Assembly: GCF_021440195.1 (NCBI RefSeq)
Contig: NZ_JAJTSZ010000007.1
Span: forward strand, 1 to 64,000
DNA length: 64,000 nt
Source of the DNA: Dyadobacter sp. CY356
GTDB lineage: Bacteria > Bacteroidota > Bacteroidia > Cytophagales > Spirosomataceae
Direction of reading: 5' to 3'
Below, piece by piece: positions 1 through 9,787 of the stretch. Each line of letters opens with the position of its first letter. The stretch's first letter is position 1. The notes below the pieces were generated by a model, which worked only from the letters and a program-made list of their open reading frames with translations, ran no database searches and was not told the DNA's origin. The translations under genes and the position numbers were made by a program.

Positions 1-15
1 GCGTTTGAACTGTTC

Positions 16-60
16 ACTGAATATTCGTCTTGGACGAATATTCAGTTTTGTACTTTTTTT
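16..60 (+). terminator. Rho-independent terminator of a gene left of the window
   Basis: Bases 16-29 and 33-46 form a perfect 14-bp stem with a 3-base loop (TTG), followed by a T-rich run to base 60. This is a classical intrinsic terminator pointing rightwards, so it probably ends a plus-strand gene lying off the left edge. No coding sequence is visible between it and the SDR gene at 175. Confidence 0.8.
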
Positions 61-174
61 GGAATTAGATTTTGAATTGCTCATGTTTAATTGTCCGTTT
101 CAGGGCAACCTATTTCAGGCAATCACAACTCCTCAACATTAACAATTCACCATTAATAATTAACCATTAAAAAT

Positions 175-963
175 ATGAATCTTGACTTAACGGGGAAAAC
201 GGCCATTGTTTGCGGAAGCACGCAGGGAATTGGATATGCTACAGCGGTTGAACTGGCACTTATGGGAGCAAACGTCACACTGATGGCCAGAAAGGAAGAA
301 TCGCTACGAGAAGTAGTGGAAACTTTGGATACTTCATTAAATCAGCTACACCGCTATATAGTTGCTGATTTTTCGGACAATGAAAACGTAAAACATGCCA
401 TTGACGAATATCTGAGACTTTGCCCGGATGTTCATATTCTTATCAACAATACGGGTGGCCCCGCCGGCGGACCGATCATTGATGCAGAAACAGATCAATT
501 TATAAAAACTTTTCAGATGCATGTGGTTAATTTCCAGATCCTGGCGCAGGCAATTGTGCCAAGTATGAAAAAAAACGGTTTTGGACGAATTGTTAATATT
601 ATCAGCACTTCTGTTAAGCAACCTATTGTTGGTCTTGGCGTTTCAAATACCATCCGCGGAGCGGTTTCCAGCTGGTCAAAAACGATGTCGCTGGAACTTG
701 GACCTTTTGGTATTACTTCCAATAATGTCCTGCCAGGGTTTACTAAAACTGCCCGTTTAAATGCTGTTTTGGATATGCGCAGCGAATTCCAGGGAAAATC
801 GGTTCAGGAAGTTTCAGATCAGATGGAATCTACAATTCCGATCAGAAGATTCAGCGAAGCCTCGGAAGTAGCCGCTGCTGTGGCTTTTTTATGCAGTCCG
901 GCAGCCGGCAGTATAAGCGGGGTCAATTTGCCTGTGGATGGCGGTAAGACGGAGAGTATGTAG
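175..963 (+). CDS. SDR-fold protein with degenerate active site (BKR-like)
   Basis: This 262-residue protein has the short-chain dehydrogenase/reductase Rossmann fold: GSTQGIG nucleotide-binding loop at residues 14-20, an NNTGG segment near 91-95, and the C-terminal PVDGGK typical of the family. The length is normal. The active site is not: the catalytic Ser is kept (S144), but the positions of the YxxxK pair are occupied by S157 and R161. Such proteins are known as a BKR-like SDR subgroup and are often annotated as 3-oxoacyl-ACP reductases. Cofactor binding is therefore likely, while ordinary SDR catalysis is doubtful. The ATG at 175 follows an A-rich leader. The gene stands alone, is preceded by a terminator, and converges on the next gene across a shared hairpin. 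The substrate is unknown. Confidence 0.85.
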   Translation: MNLDLTGKTAIVCGSTQGIGYATAVELALMGANVTLMARKEESLREVVETLDTSLNQLHRYIVADFSDNENVKHAIDEYLRLCPDVHILINNTGGPAGGPIIDAETDQFIKTFQMHVVNFQILAQAIVPSMKKNGFGRIVNIISTSVKQPIVGLGVSNTIRGAVSSWSKTMSLELGPFGITSNNVLPGFTKTARLNAVLDMRSEFQGKSVQEVSDQMESTIPIRRFSEASEVAAAVAFLCSPAAGSISGVNLPVDGGKTESM

Positions 964-970
964 GATTTTC

Positions 971-1012
971 ACCTCCCGGTAATCAAATTTACGAATTTTA
1001 TTACCGGGAGGT
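971..1012. terminator. Bidirectional terminator between convergent genes
   Basis: A perfect 13-bp inverted repeat (971-983 with 1000-1012, sequence ACCTCCCGGTAAT) encloses a 16-base AT-rich loop. It sits between the stop of the plus-strand SDR gene and the stop of the minus-strand lipoprotein gene, and can serve both. The T-rich tails are short on either side. Confidence 0.8.
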
Positions 1013-1014
1013 AA

Positions 1015-1491
1015 TTATTTAAAGGTCAGCCATCGATCACCCATCGTGTTGTAATAGGTTAAGCCACCTACAATCTTTTTGTTTTTATACAAATTTACAG
1101 CAACTCTGGAAAGCAAATTCGGAGAAGCGACAATCAAAAAATACTTCCCTTCAAGCTCTCCCTCTGACGAAGGTAAATTTACATAATCCACAGGATCCGG
1201 ATCTTTGTCAACAGATACTTCAAATGTTTCATTGAGTTTTATTTTTGAATCATAGATATATACCTCTGCCTTCAATGTATTGTTATCCTTTTTTGTAAAA
1301 GTTATTATTGACTTAGCCGGATTTAATGAATCAGAACCAAAAAACTCTTTTGTCTTGGAGTCTAAAATAACGTATTTAATTTCATGCTCACCAACAAATC
1401 TGGTTGTTAAATCTACTGGTGGATCCTGTTCTTTGCAGGATTGAAATACAGTCAATGCCAGCAGTAAAAATATCAGTTTTAAATTTTTCAT
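1015..1491 (-). CDS. Small predicted lipoprotein, unknown function
   Basis: This is a 158-residue protein with a lipoprotein signal: MKNLKLIFLLLALTVFQSC, with the acylated Cys at residue 19. The mature part is short and rich in beta-strand-forming residues and charge, with alternating Lys and Asp/Glu. I recognise no domain. The signal predicts export and anchoring in the outer or inner membrane. It lies 93 bases downstream of the TonB-dependent receptor on the same strand, so it may be a distal member of that transcript or have its own promoter. No function can be assigned from sequence. Confidence 0.7.
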   Translation of the reverse strand: MKNLKLIFLLLALTVFQSCKEQDPPVDLTTRFVGEHEIKYVILDSKTKEFFGSDSLNPAKSIITFTKKDNNTLKAEVYIYDSKIKLNETFEVSVDKDPDPVDYVNLPSSEGELEGKYFLIVASPNLLSRVAVNLYKNKKIVGGLTYYNTMGDRWLTFK

Positions 1492-1584
1492 GGCGGGATT
1501 TTGAAACGGTTAATTAGTTGTCACCTAAAATACAATTTATTATAACTAACGAAATAAATATTTCAATTATAACTTTCGCCAGAT

Positions 1585-3972
1585 TCAAAAATAATATTTC
1601 CAGTTAATCGACGGAATAATTGTACCGAAAACAGACAAACGATAGCTTACCAGGCGTGTTCCTGACTGCTTAAAATAAACCGAATACGGATTTTTTCTTG
1701 CGTAAACGTTATAAAAGGAGAAGGACCAGATTGCGTAACGTTTCTGATCAATTTTTTTACGGGTATCATTTGTAAAAGAAATATCCATTCGGTGATAATC
1801 CGGAATTCTATCCTTATTTCTTAAAGAATAATCTTCAACAACCACATCATTGAGATGATAAGTACCATCAGGAAAAGTGAGCGGACGGCCTGTGGTATAA
1901 ACGAAATTTGTGCCGAAAGTCCAGCCTCTCCCCCATTTCCATTGCGTTGAAATGGAAATGTTATTAGGTCTGTCAACGGTAGAAGGAAACCAGTCGCCTT
2001 TATTAATCTGGTCGCTTGGGAAAGCAGAATTAACCCTGACAAATGTGCGGCTGTAAGTGTAGGAAATCAATCCTGTTATTATTCCTTTTGTTTTCTGAAT
2101 ACTGAATTCCACTCCGTATGCTTTTCCCCGGGTTGAAAGAAGATCTGTTTCAAGTGTTTTGTTTAGAAGTAAATTCGCTCCGTTTTTATATTCTACAAGA
2201 TTTTGCAGCTTTTTGCTATATACTTCAACCGAAGTTTCAAACATATTATCCTGAAAATTCCTGAAATACCCAGCTGCGATCTGGGTGGAAATCTGGGGAG
2301 GAACAAAGTTGTCTGCAAGTTTCCAGAAATCAACCGGAGAAATCGCCGTTGTATTAGAAATTAAATGAATATACTGTCGCGTTTTGGTGTAACTCATTTT
2401 AAAAGAGCTGGTTTTACCTGCATTAATGCGAAGCGATAACCTTGGCTCAAATCCACCGAAACCTGCGATCTTTTTTCCTTTTCTATAAGAAAGTGTATCA
2501 GTAATAGATTCTGCGCTGCGCGAAATACCTGTTTGGTATTGGTAAACAGTTCCCGGACCTACATTATTAAAATTTACATAACGAATTCCGGCATTCATCG
2601 AAAGCCAGCGAACGGGATTCCATTCGTCCGAAAAATAGATCGCTTCTTCCAGTGCCTGCTCCTTTTCAAGATTTATGGTGGTAACATTTGACCCGGAAAC
2701 CGGAGAGAGATTTCCAGGTGACAGTCCATAACGAGTTATACTCAAACCGGTTTCAATTTTATGAGCTGGCAGTGGTGACCACAACAGTTTTAAGTGACCG
2801 TCATACTGATTAATTCCTGATATAAATTCATATTCATTGGTGGGCGCGATACCATCAAGAAAGAACTTGTAGCGGCTCATGATGGCACCGATTTGAAAGG
2901 AAAGTGCACTGGTCAATAGTTTGTTCCAATTAATCCTAGCTGTGGTTGATCGCCAGCCATAAGTTGTATCTCCGGGAAATTTAAACGAATCCTTACTATT
3001 ATAAACAGTGGCTGAAACTATACTATTAGGTGAAAATTCATAAGAAAGCCGGCCATTGATATCAAAGAAAAACGCCCGGTTTTCGTTTGTGGGTGCCGGA
3101 AACCGTTTAATCAGAAAATTGGGATAAGCGATTCTGCCGCCGGCCAGAAAAGTTAGTTTCTTATTTTTTGTGATGGGTCCATCAGCCATCAGACTGGCTG
3201 TCATCAAACCAACACCTGTTGTCAGATTAATCCGTTCTTTATTTCCAGACCGGGTGTTAATTGCTAGTAAGGAAGATAGTCGGCCTCCATATGATGCTGG
3301 AATATCACCCTTGTAAAGTGTAACATCCCTGATAGCATCCGCATTAACATTACTAAGAAAACCTAATAAATGAGAAGTATTAAAAAGTGGAGCTCCATCC
3401 AGTAAAACCAGATTTTGATCTGTCCTTCCCCCCCGGACATTAAAACCGGCAGTTCCTTCTCCAACCGTGCTGACGCCGGGCTGTAATGTCAAAGCTTTGA
3501 TAACATCCACTTCTCCAAAAACGACCGGAATATTTTTCAGGTTCTTCATATCCAGTTTGGTAACACTCATCTGGCTGGATTGTACATTTTCGTCTGGTGC
3601 TTTTTCTTTTACTGTCAACTCCTGTAACTGCCGGATTTCCGGAAAAAGATTGATCTCTAATCCCGACAATATCTCCCGATACGTAATTCTTTGATTTTTG
3701 GAGAAGTAACCTACTGAAGAAAAAGTGACGAGTTGTTCTCCTGCTTTTAAACCCAAATTAAAATTCCCCAGACTATCGGTAATTGTAGCCGCTTTTGAGT
3801 CTTTGGAAACAACCGAAACATGAGGAATTCCTTTTCCGCTCACATTATCCAAAATTCGGCCTTTCAAAATCCAGTTTCCCTGGCCATAAACAGGAACCAC
3901 CAACAAAAACGTATAAATCAGAAAAATTTCTGATATTATCATTCGGTTGTATGTTTTAAAACAATTTTCCAT
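1585..3972 (-). CDS. TonB-dependent receptor with N-terminal carboxypeptidase-like domain
   Basis: This 795-residue outer-membrane receptor has a hydrophobic signal peptide ending near VYGQ (residue 31). A CarboxypepD_reg-like beta-sandwich follows at about 34-115 (ILDNVSGKGIPHVSV...TDSLGNF), then a plug domain at about 140-245 containing NVRGGRTDQNLVLLDGAPLF. The rest is a beta-barrel ending in the aromatic INWKYYF. It is shorter than SusC proteins and belongs to the class commonly paired with DUF4249 lipoproteins. The start ATG overlaps the stop of the DUF4249 gene (TAATG at 3970-3974), indicating translational coupling. It probably imports an unknown ligand using TonB/ExbBD energy. The substrate cannot be read from the sequence. 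Confidence 0.9.
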   Translation of the reverse strand: MENCFKTYNRMIISEIFLIYTFLLVVPVYGQGNWILKGRILDNVSGKGIPHVSVVSKDSKAATITDSLGNFNLGLKAGEQLVTFSSVGYFSKNQRITYREILSGLEINLFPEIRQLQELTVKEKAPDENVQSSQMSVTKLDMKNLKNIPVVFGEVDVIKALTLQPGVSTVGEGTAGFNVRGGRTDQNLVLLDGAPLFNTSHLLGFLSNVNADAIRDVTLYKGDIPASYGGRLSSLLAINTRSGNKERINLTTGVGLMTASLMADGPITKNKKLTFLAGGRIAYPNFLIKRFPAPTNENRAFFFDINGRLSYEFSPNSIVSATVYNSKDSFKFPGDTTYGWRSTTARINWNKLLTSALSFQIGAIMSRYKFFLDGIAPTNEYEFISGINQYDGHLKLLWSPLPAHKIETGLSITRYGLSPGNLSPVSGSNVTTINLEKEQALEEAIYFSDEWNPVRWLSMNAGIRYVNFNNVGPGTVYQYQTGISRSAESITDTLSYRKGKKIAGFGGFEPRLSLRINAGKTSSFKMSYTKTRQYIHLISNTTAISPVDFWKLADNFVPPQISTQIAAGYFRNFQDNMFETSVEVYSKKLQNLVEYKNGANLLLNKTLETDLLSTRGKAYGVEFSIQKTKGIITGLISYTYSRTFVRVNSAFPSDQINKGDWFPSTVDRPNNISISTQWKWGRGWTFGTNFVYTTGRPLTFPDGTYHLNDVVVEDYSLRNKDRIPDYHRMDISFTNDTRKKIDQKRYAIWSFSFYNVYARKNPYSVYFKQSGTRLVSYRLSVFGTIIPSINWKYYF

Positions 3973-4997
3973 TACCAGCTCGGTGGTGAGAGTTGTCCTT
4001 GGCTATATACCCGTTGGCAGTTCCCTTGTTTTATAAAAACGTTATCATACTTGATTTCCAAACGGGCCAGATTTAAGGTATCGCCAGGAATGATCAGTCG
4101 TTTTTTACTCACAGCCGATGAGCCAAAATATCCGAGCGCAAGAGTAGCTGGATCACCTTCAAGATGTACATTCCCCTCAATAGATGCAGGAAGTGGATCG
4201 AAGAGTGATCCATTTCTTTTTCGCTGTTCTTCGAATTTCACCCAAAACTGATAAGCAGATTTGGTAAGTGAATATTGACTGATCTCAATGTAATGCCGAC
4301 CCACATAATAAATCGGAGAAGAAAAAACGGGTCGTCTGCTGATCGAATTTCCATTGATCAGTATATCGGATAAAACATCTGTGTCAGTACCATAACTTGG
4401 TATCCAGCACCATTTGCAGCATATACTCATACCCACGGGCTCGCCGGTAGAAACTCTTGGAATGTATCCATAACCTGACCAACGGTAATAATTACCCGTA
4501 GTTGCCGGATCTTTGGTATCCAGTAAAACATCATAATGATCCGGATTGTATACATCTCCTTCCGCCCGGCTACGGTATTCAGCATAAATCCGCTCTATCG
4601 CAGGAACGTCATTTAGCATATCCGGTTCTGAAACATAACTTTTTCCATCTGCAAGTTGCACGCGCAGCTGATAACTTTTTCCAGGTTTTCCCTGAAAAGT
4701 AGTATCCCGCATCCAAAAAAATAAAGGAGTTACCGCATCTTGTTCCAACACCACAGTCCGTCCGCCGATTTCGGTAATACTTACTATTGCTCCATCAACA
4801 GGAATTTCATTTTGACCGTAGATCAATGAATTGTATTGTCCGGTATATGAAAGTTTGACTGTGTAAGGTCCCGCCTCATTGGTTATCAAGCCCTCCACCA
4901 CGAGCCTGGATTCGACGGACCTTGCCGGAAGCTGAACCTCATCGACGCAGGAAAATAAAAAAAGAACAAATACAATAAGTAAAACGGGTCTTATCAT
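3972..4997 (-). CDS. DUF4249 family lipoprotein
   Basis: I place the start at the ATG at 4997, because it gives a compact lipoprotein signal (MIRPVLLIVFVLFLFSC, Cys 17) and lies 4 bases after the upstream kelch gene's stop. An upstream in-frame ATG at 5036 would overlap that gene by 35 bases. The mature protein begins with a beta-rich segment resembling a transthyretin-like fold (LVVEGLITNEAGPYTVKLS) and continues with a Cys-Cys-x-x-Cys patch (ICCKWC). DUF4249 proteins are Bacteroidota surface lipoproteins almost always encoded next to a TonB-dependent receptor, as here. By analogy with SusD they may act as a receptor lid or ligand-binding partner. That role is inference. Confidence 0.85.
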   Translation of the reverse strand: MIRPVLLIVFVLFLFSCVDEVQLPARSVESRLVVEGLITNEAGPYTVKLSYTGQYNSLIYGQNEIPVDGAIVSITEIGGRTVVLEQDAVTPLFFWMRDTTFQGKPGKSYQLRVQLADGKSYVSEPDMLNDVPAIERIYAEYRSRAEGDVYNPDHYDVLLDTKDPATTGNYYRWSGYGYIPRVSTGEPVGMSICCKWCWIPSYGTDTDVLSDILINGNSISRRPVFSSPIYYVGRHYIEISQYSLTKSAYQFWVKFEEQRKRNGSLFDPLPASIEGNVHLEGDPATLALGYFGSSAVSKKRLIIPGDTLNLARLEIKYDNVFIKQGNCQRVYSQGQLSPPSW

Positions 4998-5001
4998 CAA
5001 T

Positions 5002-6336
5002 TTACGGATTAAATTCCCAGAAATCAGTACATCCAACTTGCTGCTTTATAGCCGATCCTTCCACTGTTCTTGTTTCATAACCCCAGCCTATATAGGCTTT
5101 GTTTTTGTCAGATAATGCAATCAGGTAACGGTTACCTTGACCGGGATATTCGGAATGATAGGTCCAGCTATTTTTCGCAGGATCGTATTCCCACAAATCT
5201 CTTAAACCATTCCCTTCTTTATCCGAACCTAAACCAAAATAACCTTTTTTATTAGCAGAAAATCCTGTTCCCTCAGTCCTTGCAAGTCCGGGAAAATCAG
5301 ATTTTCGTTCCCACTTATCTGCAACCGGGTCATAAGCATACAAATGAGGTACCAGTCCCTGAACCTGGTTTACGACATAACCAATTTCATTGAGTGTAAA
5401 AGCGGCTAATTTCCCGGTCTTTTCAGGCAAAGGCTGACGATCTTTTCTATCCCAGGTAACTTCCATTGATTCCATTGCACCGGTAAAATCTTCTTTCAGC
5501 ATAAATACCTGATCAAAAGTCAGAAAGAATTTTACACGCCTGTCAATACCTGTGAACAGGGGAAATACAACACTTGCACTTTGGCCAGCATAAGTTATGC
5601 TCGGCGTCCACCAGAAATCATTAAGATATGCTCGTTTTTCAGGCAAATTTTCATCTGTTATATAGCCAAAACCAATAAAAGCTAATTCCCGCCCACCTTC
5701 CTGTCCTAAGGGAAAGGCTACTGCATCATGTCTTGGAAGAGGAAGACTACTCTCCGAACTCAACCATTTTCCGTTATATCTTAATATATCCCAATTGGTA
5801 TCGTCCTGATATCGATATACGGCAATCTGAGAATTGAATAGCGGGGAAATCATGGCCGCTCCTGTAAAATCACCTGAGTTTACAGGGGCATGATCTAACT
5901 TTTTCCAAGCCGTAGTTTGTTTTGCTACAAAATTCCTTGCGATGCTTATATTGGTTTTTTGTTTGTCTTTATAACTCAGGGTAAGTGTATAATCTTCGCC
6001 TGAGGTTAACTGGCTGGCAGCATAATTTCTAAGATTGAAATTTCCTGTTATACCATTTGTTCCCGCACTAAGCAGAATCGAAGACCCATTTTTGGATGTA
6101 AGTGTTATTTTAAAATCCTCAGTAAATTCTTCCGGAAATTTTAATTCAATAATGGCATCGGAAGCACTTGTACCTTGAAAAATTGAAACAATTGAAAACG
6201 GTACAGTTATTTTCTCAGTTACACCAGCAGGTGCAAAAGTTTCCTTACAGCCCGAGATGATAGACGCAATGATCAACACACACAACCATTGCCGGTGAAA
6301 AAAAACGCTCGGAATATGACTTGTGAGAAACCGCAT
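5002..6336 (-). CDS. Kelch-repeat (beta-propeller) lipoprotein
   Basis: This 444-residue predicted lipoprotein has a hydrophobic signal with lipobox SIISGC (Cys 30). An Ig/IPT-like beta domain covers about residues 40-135. It is followed by a propeller with kelch-type motifs such as AYDPVADKWERKSDFPG and WEYDPAKNSWTYHSEYPG, each pairing an aromatic residue with a following Trp. It is the first gene of a three-gene minus-strand operon with the DUF4249 lipoprotein and the TonB-dependent receptor. Propellers of this kind usually mediate ligand or protein binding. Here the protein is probably an exposed component of the receptor complex. The ligand is unknown. Confidence 0.8.
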   Translation of the reverse strand: MRFLTSHIPSVFFHRQWLCVLIIASIISGCKETFAPAGVTEKITVPFSIVSIFQGTSASDAIIELKFPEEFTEDFKITLTSKNGSSILLSAGTNGITGNFNLRNYAASQLTSGEDYTLTLSYKDKQKTNISIARNFVAKQTTAWKKLDHAPVNSGDFTGAAMISPLFNSQIAVYRYQDDTNWDILRYNGKWLSSESSLPLPRHDAVAFPLGQEGGRELAFIGFGYITDENLPEKRAYLNDFWWTPSITYAGQSASVVFPLFTGIDRRVKFFLTFDQVFMLKEDFTGAMESMEVTWDRKDRQPLPEKTGKLAAFTLNEIGYVVNQVQGLVPHLYAYDPVADKWERKSDFPGLARTEGTGFSANKKGYFGLGSDKEGNGLRDLWEYDPAKNSWTYHSEYPGQGNRYLIALSDKNKAYIGWGYETRTVEGSAIKQQVGCTDFWEFNP

Positions 6337-6424
6337 AAGCGAAATTCAATTATTGAGCATCACAGAATTTGAATTGCTTTTTCTTTTTTTAACAAAGAGA
6401 AAACCACTTACTAGTTACTTGTTT

Positions 6425-9400
6425 TTATAAGATAGGTTTAATAATTGTCAACGGTGAATTATTCCTGGCTACCAGCCATATCGGTCCATTTTTTGTTTTT
6501 AAAGACTTGATATCACGAATTTCTCCATCAAGTCTGAAACCTGTTTCAACTGGTGAAAGTGACTTAAAATTCCCTTTTCCCTGATTGACCAGTACCAGGC
6601 CATAGCTGGAATCGTAGCGACCCTGATAAGAACTCACACCCCAATAATTTCCTCCACCCAGAATATCGGGTTTGCCGTCACCATTAATGTCAGAGATTGC
6701 GAGTGTAAACAATTTTGAAACCTGCGCTGCCCATGGAAGATCATGCACAATAAATCCGCCATCCCTGTTTTCCAGATAAACTGACTCAAATTTATCGACC
6801 TCCATGCGTTTGGCGTCTTTTAATTCTTCTGGTTTAAAAATCTGGTCAACCGTTTTGCCGGCGTAGGATTTATAATCCGTAAATCGTTTGTTAATAATGG
6901 ATGGTATGCGTTTGCCCAGTTCGTCTTTGAAAGCAACAGGATACCAGGACTTATCAACACTGTAAGCTAAAACCTGTTCAAGTCCCAGGTTCGTATCGAA
7001 ATCTTTTACCCACATTTTCAAATGAGAATCGGGGCGTTTTTGAAATTTATTATTGTTTCCCAGATTACCAACAACAAGGTCTATATCTCCATCATTATCA
7101 AAATCAGCAGCACTTACACATTGCCAAAAACCAGAAGGAGCTGTATATTTTCCCGCTTTATCCTGTGTCAATGTTCCTTTGTTATTGAGGAAAACAGTGA
7201 CTGGCATCCAGTCACCCACCACAACCAAGTCATTTTGTTTGTCTCCATCTAAATCAGTCCAAACCGCGTCGGTAACCATTCCGACATTTTTCAGACCAGG
7301 TGCAAGTTTATCCGTTTTATCAGTAAAATGGCCCTTCCCATCATTGACTAAAAGGTAAGAATTTGGTGATATCCCATATTTAAATCCTACTACACGTCCG
7401 CCAACGAACAAATCGAGATCACCATCGCCATCCAGATCAATAGGTTTAACACAACTTTTGTTATCAAACATGGGAGGTAACGCATTTACATCTCTTTTGA
7501 AATTACCTTTTCCATCGTTAAAATAAAGCCGGTCAAATTGCTGGGGCATTTTATCATAGAATTCATTTCCACCGGAAACCACGTATAAATCATTGAAGCC
7601 ATCTTTGTTTGCATCAAAAAACACAGCCTCAATATCTTCGAAAGTAGAATCCGCTCTAAAATCTGTCTGTGGACTTAGCTGAAACTTACCATCCCCTTTT
7701 TGAATGTAGAGTGAGCCTATCTGCCATTTTGCTCCGCCAACATAAAAATCTTCCAAACCGTCTCCATTGACATCCGCAACTGCGATTTTTGGCCCTTCCG
7801 AGGAAATTAAAAACGGCATCAAACTTTCACGATAAAAATCAAAGTAACGGTTTTCTTCGTGTTTGTACGGGATTTTGAATTGACCGGTAACATCTTCGAA
7901 CAATTTGTTATCTGGTTTTCTAACAATCCACGGACCCACCGGTTCTGATAGTTTTCCAGAGCCGTCATACTTTATTTTTAGAAGTTGATTGGTTTTTACC
8001 TGCGTTAAAACCTGCATTTTTTGGTTTGGCCAAACAACAATAAGACTATCCAGTACCTTTTCCTTTCCAGTACCAAAGTGGATCAAAGGCTCACTTGACG
8101 ATTCAAATCCCCTTGTGCTGGACAATTGCTGCATTTGCAAACCGGACTTTGTTTTAACAACAACTTTTGCACCAATGGCAAACGTATTGCCTGGATAACC
8201 TTCCAGTTTTACACGCAGATAACCCGTCTCCCGCTGCTTGTTTGCCTGATTCTGATAAAAGATTGAAGGTTCGTTCAAATTATTGGTTATCAGATCCAGA
8301 TCTCCATCATTATCCAGATCTGCATAAGCTGCACCGTTAGCAATATTTGGTATTTCAAATCCCCAATCAAGTGATTTATTTTGAAATTTTAAATCCTTCG
8401 TTCCTTTGAAAAGATAATTGTGCGTTTTTCCCTCCGGCATCATGGTCAACGCCTTTTTATCAAGCTCCATTGAAGTTTCCGGGGCATAACGCAAGGAATC
8501 GTCGGCGGCATATTTTGCATAATCAAGATTATTTGGACGGTGGGCAATACCATTGCTGATAAACAGATCTTTAATCCCGTCATTGTCATAATCCGCTAAA
8601 AGCGGCGACCAGCTCCAATCTGTGGCCGCGACGCCAGCCGTTGCCCCAACTTCCATAAAACCTTTTCCTGACATATTGATCTGCAGACAGTTGCGGCTCA
8701 GCTGGGGCATGTATCCAAATGATAACTTATACAGATAAATATCCAGTGGATCTTCCCCAATGGATGATTTTTCAATTGTTTCATCTTCCGGATACATATC
8801 CAGTGTCATGATGTCCGGGAAGCCGTCATTGTTAACATCGGCAATATCATTGCCCATGGAATAACGGCTGGTATAGCGTAGCATTTCGCTGCTTTTGTTA
8901 GTAAATGTCCCGTTCCCATTATTTATGTAGCAATAATCATCTTCATGAAAATCGTTGGACACGTAAATATCATCCCAACCATCATTATTTAAATCAGAAA
9001 CGGCGATACCCAGACCGTAACCCATAGCCGCACCGTAAATTCCGGCTTTTTCACTGACATCTTTAAATTTAACCGGCTTTTTAGAATCAGCTTTGTGATC
9101 ACTGATCTGGCTTTCATACAAATAATCCCCAGCTTCATTATTACGAAGATGACGAGTACTAACCCTATCATAACTTCTGGAAGTATGAACAGCATGATTT
9201 AACAAATAACAGTCAAGATCGCCATCTTTATCATAGTCAAAAAAAACAGCCTGGGTGGAAAAACCGGTAAAATCGAGGCCATAATCTGCTGCTTTTTCAG
9301 TAAACGTAAGATCACCGTTATTGATATAAAGCTCATTTGCGCCTTCCATTCCGCGAAAGTTACCTACGGCTGAAACGTAAATATCAAGCAAACCATCACC

Positions 9401-9775
9401 ATTAATGTCTGCCATAGTAACGCCCGTCTGCCAATCCGAAAAACCTGCAACGCCAGACTTTTCCGTTATATCTTCAAATTTGAAATTACCTTTATTGAGA
9501 TACAATTTATTCTTTCCCTGATTAGATACGAAGTAGACATCTGCTAACCCGTCATTGTTAATATCACCCGTAGAAACACCACCTCCATTGTAAAAATAGA
9601 GATAGTCCATCAGATTAACTTTTTCATTATCAACTACTTTATTAACAAAGTTAACGCCGGTTAAGGTAGAGTCTTTAATTTCAAATAGCGCGTTTTCCTT
9701 ACTTTTATTTTCTGATTTACATGCCTGAAAAAATAGCATTACCAGCAGAAGAACTGTCAGATTTAAATTTTTCAT
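6425..9775 (-). CDS. Giant FG-GAP/VCBS repeat lipoprotein with ASPIC/UnbV domain (copy 1)
   Basis: This 1116-residue lipoprotein has the signal MKNLNLTVLLLVMLFFQAC (Cys 19). The chain is built from repeated Asp-rich calcium-binding loops of the form DxNxDGxxDxY (for example DINNDGLADVYF, DYDKDGDLDCYL, DLDGDGDLDLFV), typical of FG-GAP/VCBS beta-propeller blades. An ASPIC/UnbV segment near residues 540-610 contains AIGAKV, RGFESS and the VVWPN strand, and separates two arrays of repeats. It lies downstream of a paralogue and of a SusC/SusD pair on the same strand. This arrangement is common in Bacteroidota, where such proteins are presumed surface-exposed binding or structural lipoproteins. Biochemical function is unproven. 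Confidence 0.9.
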   Translation of the reverse strand: MKNLNLTVLLLVMLFFQACKSENKSKENALFEIKDSTLTGVNFVNKVVDNEKVNLMDYLYFYNGGGVSTGDINNDGLADVYFVSNQGKNKLYLNKGNFKFEDITEKSGVAGFSDWQTGVTMADINGDGLLDIYVSAVGNFRGMEGANELYINNGDLTFTEKAADYGLDFTGFSTQAVFFDYDKDGDLDCYLLNHAVHTSRSYDRVSTRHLRNNEAGDYLYESQISDHKADSKKPVKFKDVSEKAGIYGAAMGYGLGIAVSDLNNDGWDDIYVSNDFHEDDYCYINNGNGTFTNKSSEMLRYTSRYSMGNDIADVNNDGFPDIMTLDMYPEDETIEKSSIGEDPLDIYLYKLSFGYMPQLSRNCLQINMSGKGFMEVGATAGVAATDWSWSPLLADYDNDGIKDLFISNGIAHRPNNLDYAKYAADDSLRYAPETSMELDKKALTMMPEGKTHNYLFKGTKDLKFQNKSLDWGFEIPNIANGAAYADLDNDGDLDLITNNLNEPSIFYQNQANKQRETGYLRVKLEGYPGNTFAIGAKVVVKTKSGLQMQQLSSTRGFESSSEPLIHFGTGKEKVLDSLIVVWPNQKMQVLTQVKTNQLLKIKYDGSGKLSEPVGPWIVRKPDNKLFEDVTGQFKIPYKHEENRYFDFYRESLMPFLISSEGPKIAVADVNGDGLEDFYVGGAKWQIGSLYIQKGDGKFQLSPQTDFRADSTFEDIEAVFFDANKDGFNDLYVVSGGNEFYDKMPQQFDRLYFNDGKGNFKRDVNALPPMFDNKSCVKPIDLDGDGDLDLFVGGRVVGFKYGISPNSYLLVNDGKGHFTDKTDKLAPGLKNVGMVTDAVWTDLDGDKQNDLVVVGDWMPVTVFLNNKGTLTQDKAGKYTAPSGFWQCVSAADFDNDGDIDLVVGNLGNNNKFQKRPDSHLKMWVKDFDTNLGLEQVLAYSVDKSWYPVAFKDELGKRIPSIINKRFTDYKSYAGKTVDQIFKPEELKDAKRMEVDKFESVYLENRDGGFIVHDLPWAAQVSKLFTLAISDINGDGKPDILGGGNYWGVSSYQGRYDSSYGLVLVNQGKGNFKSLSPVETGFRLDGEIRDIKSLKTKNGPIWLVARNNSPLTIIKPIL

Positions 9776-9787
9776 TTTACTTCAATA

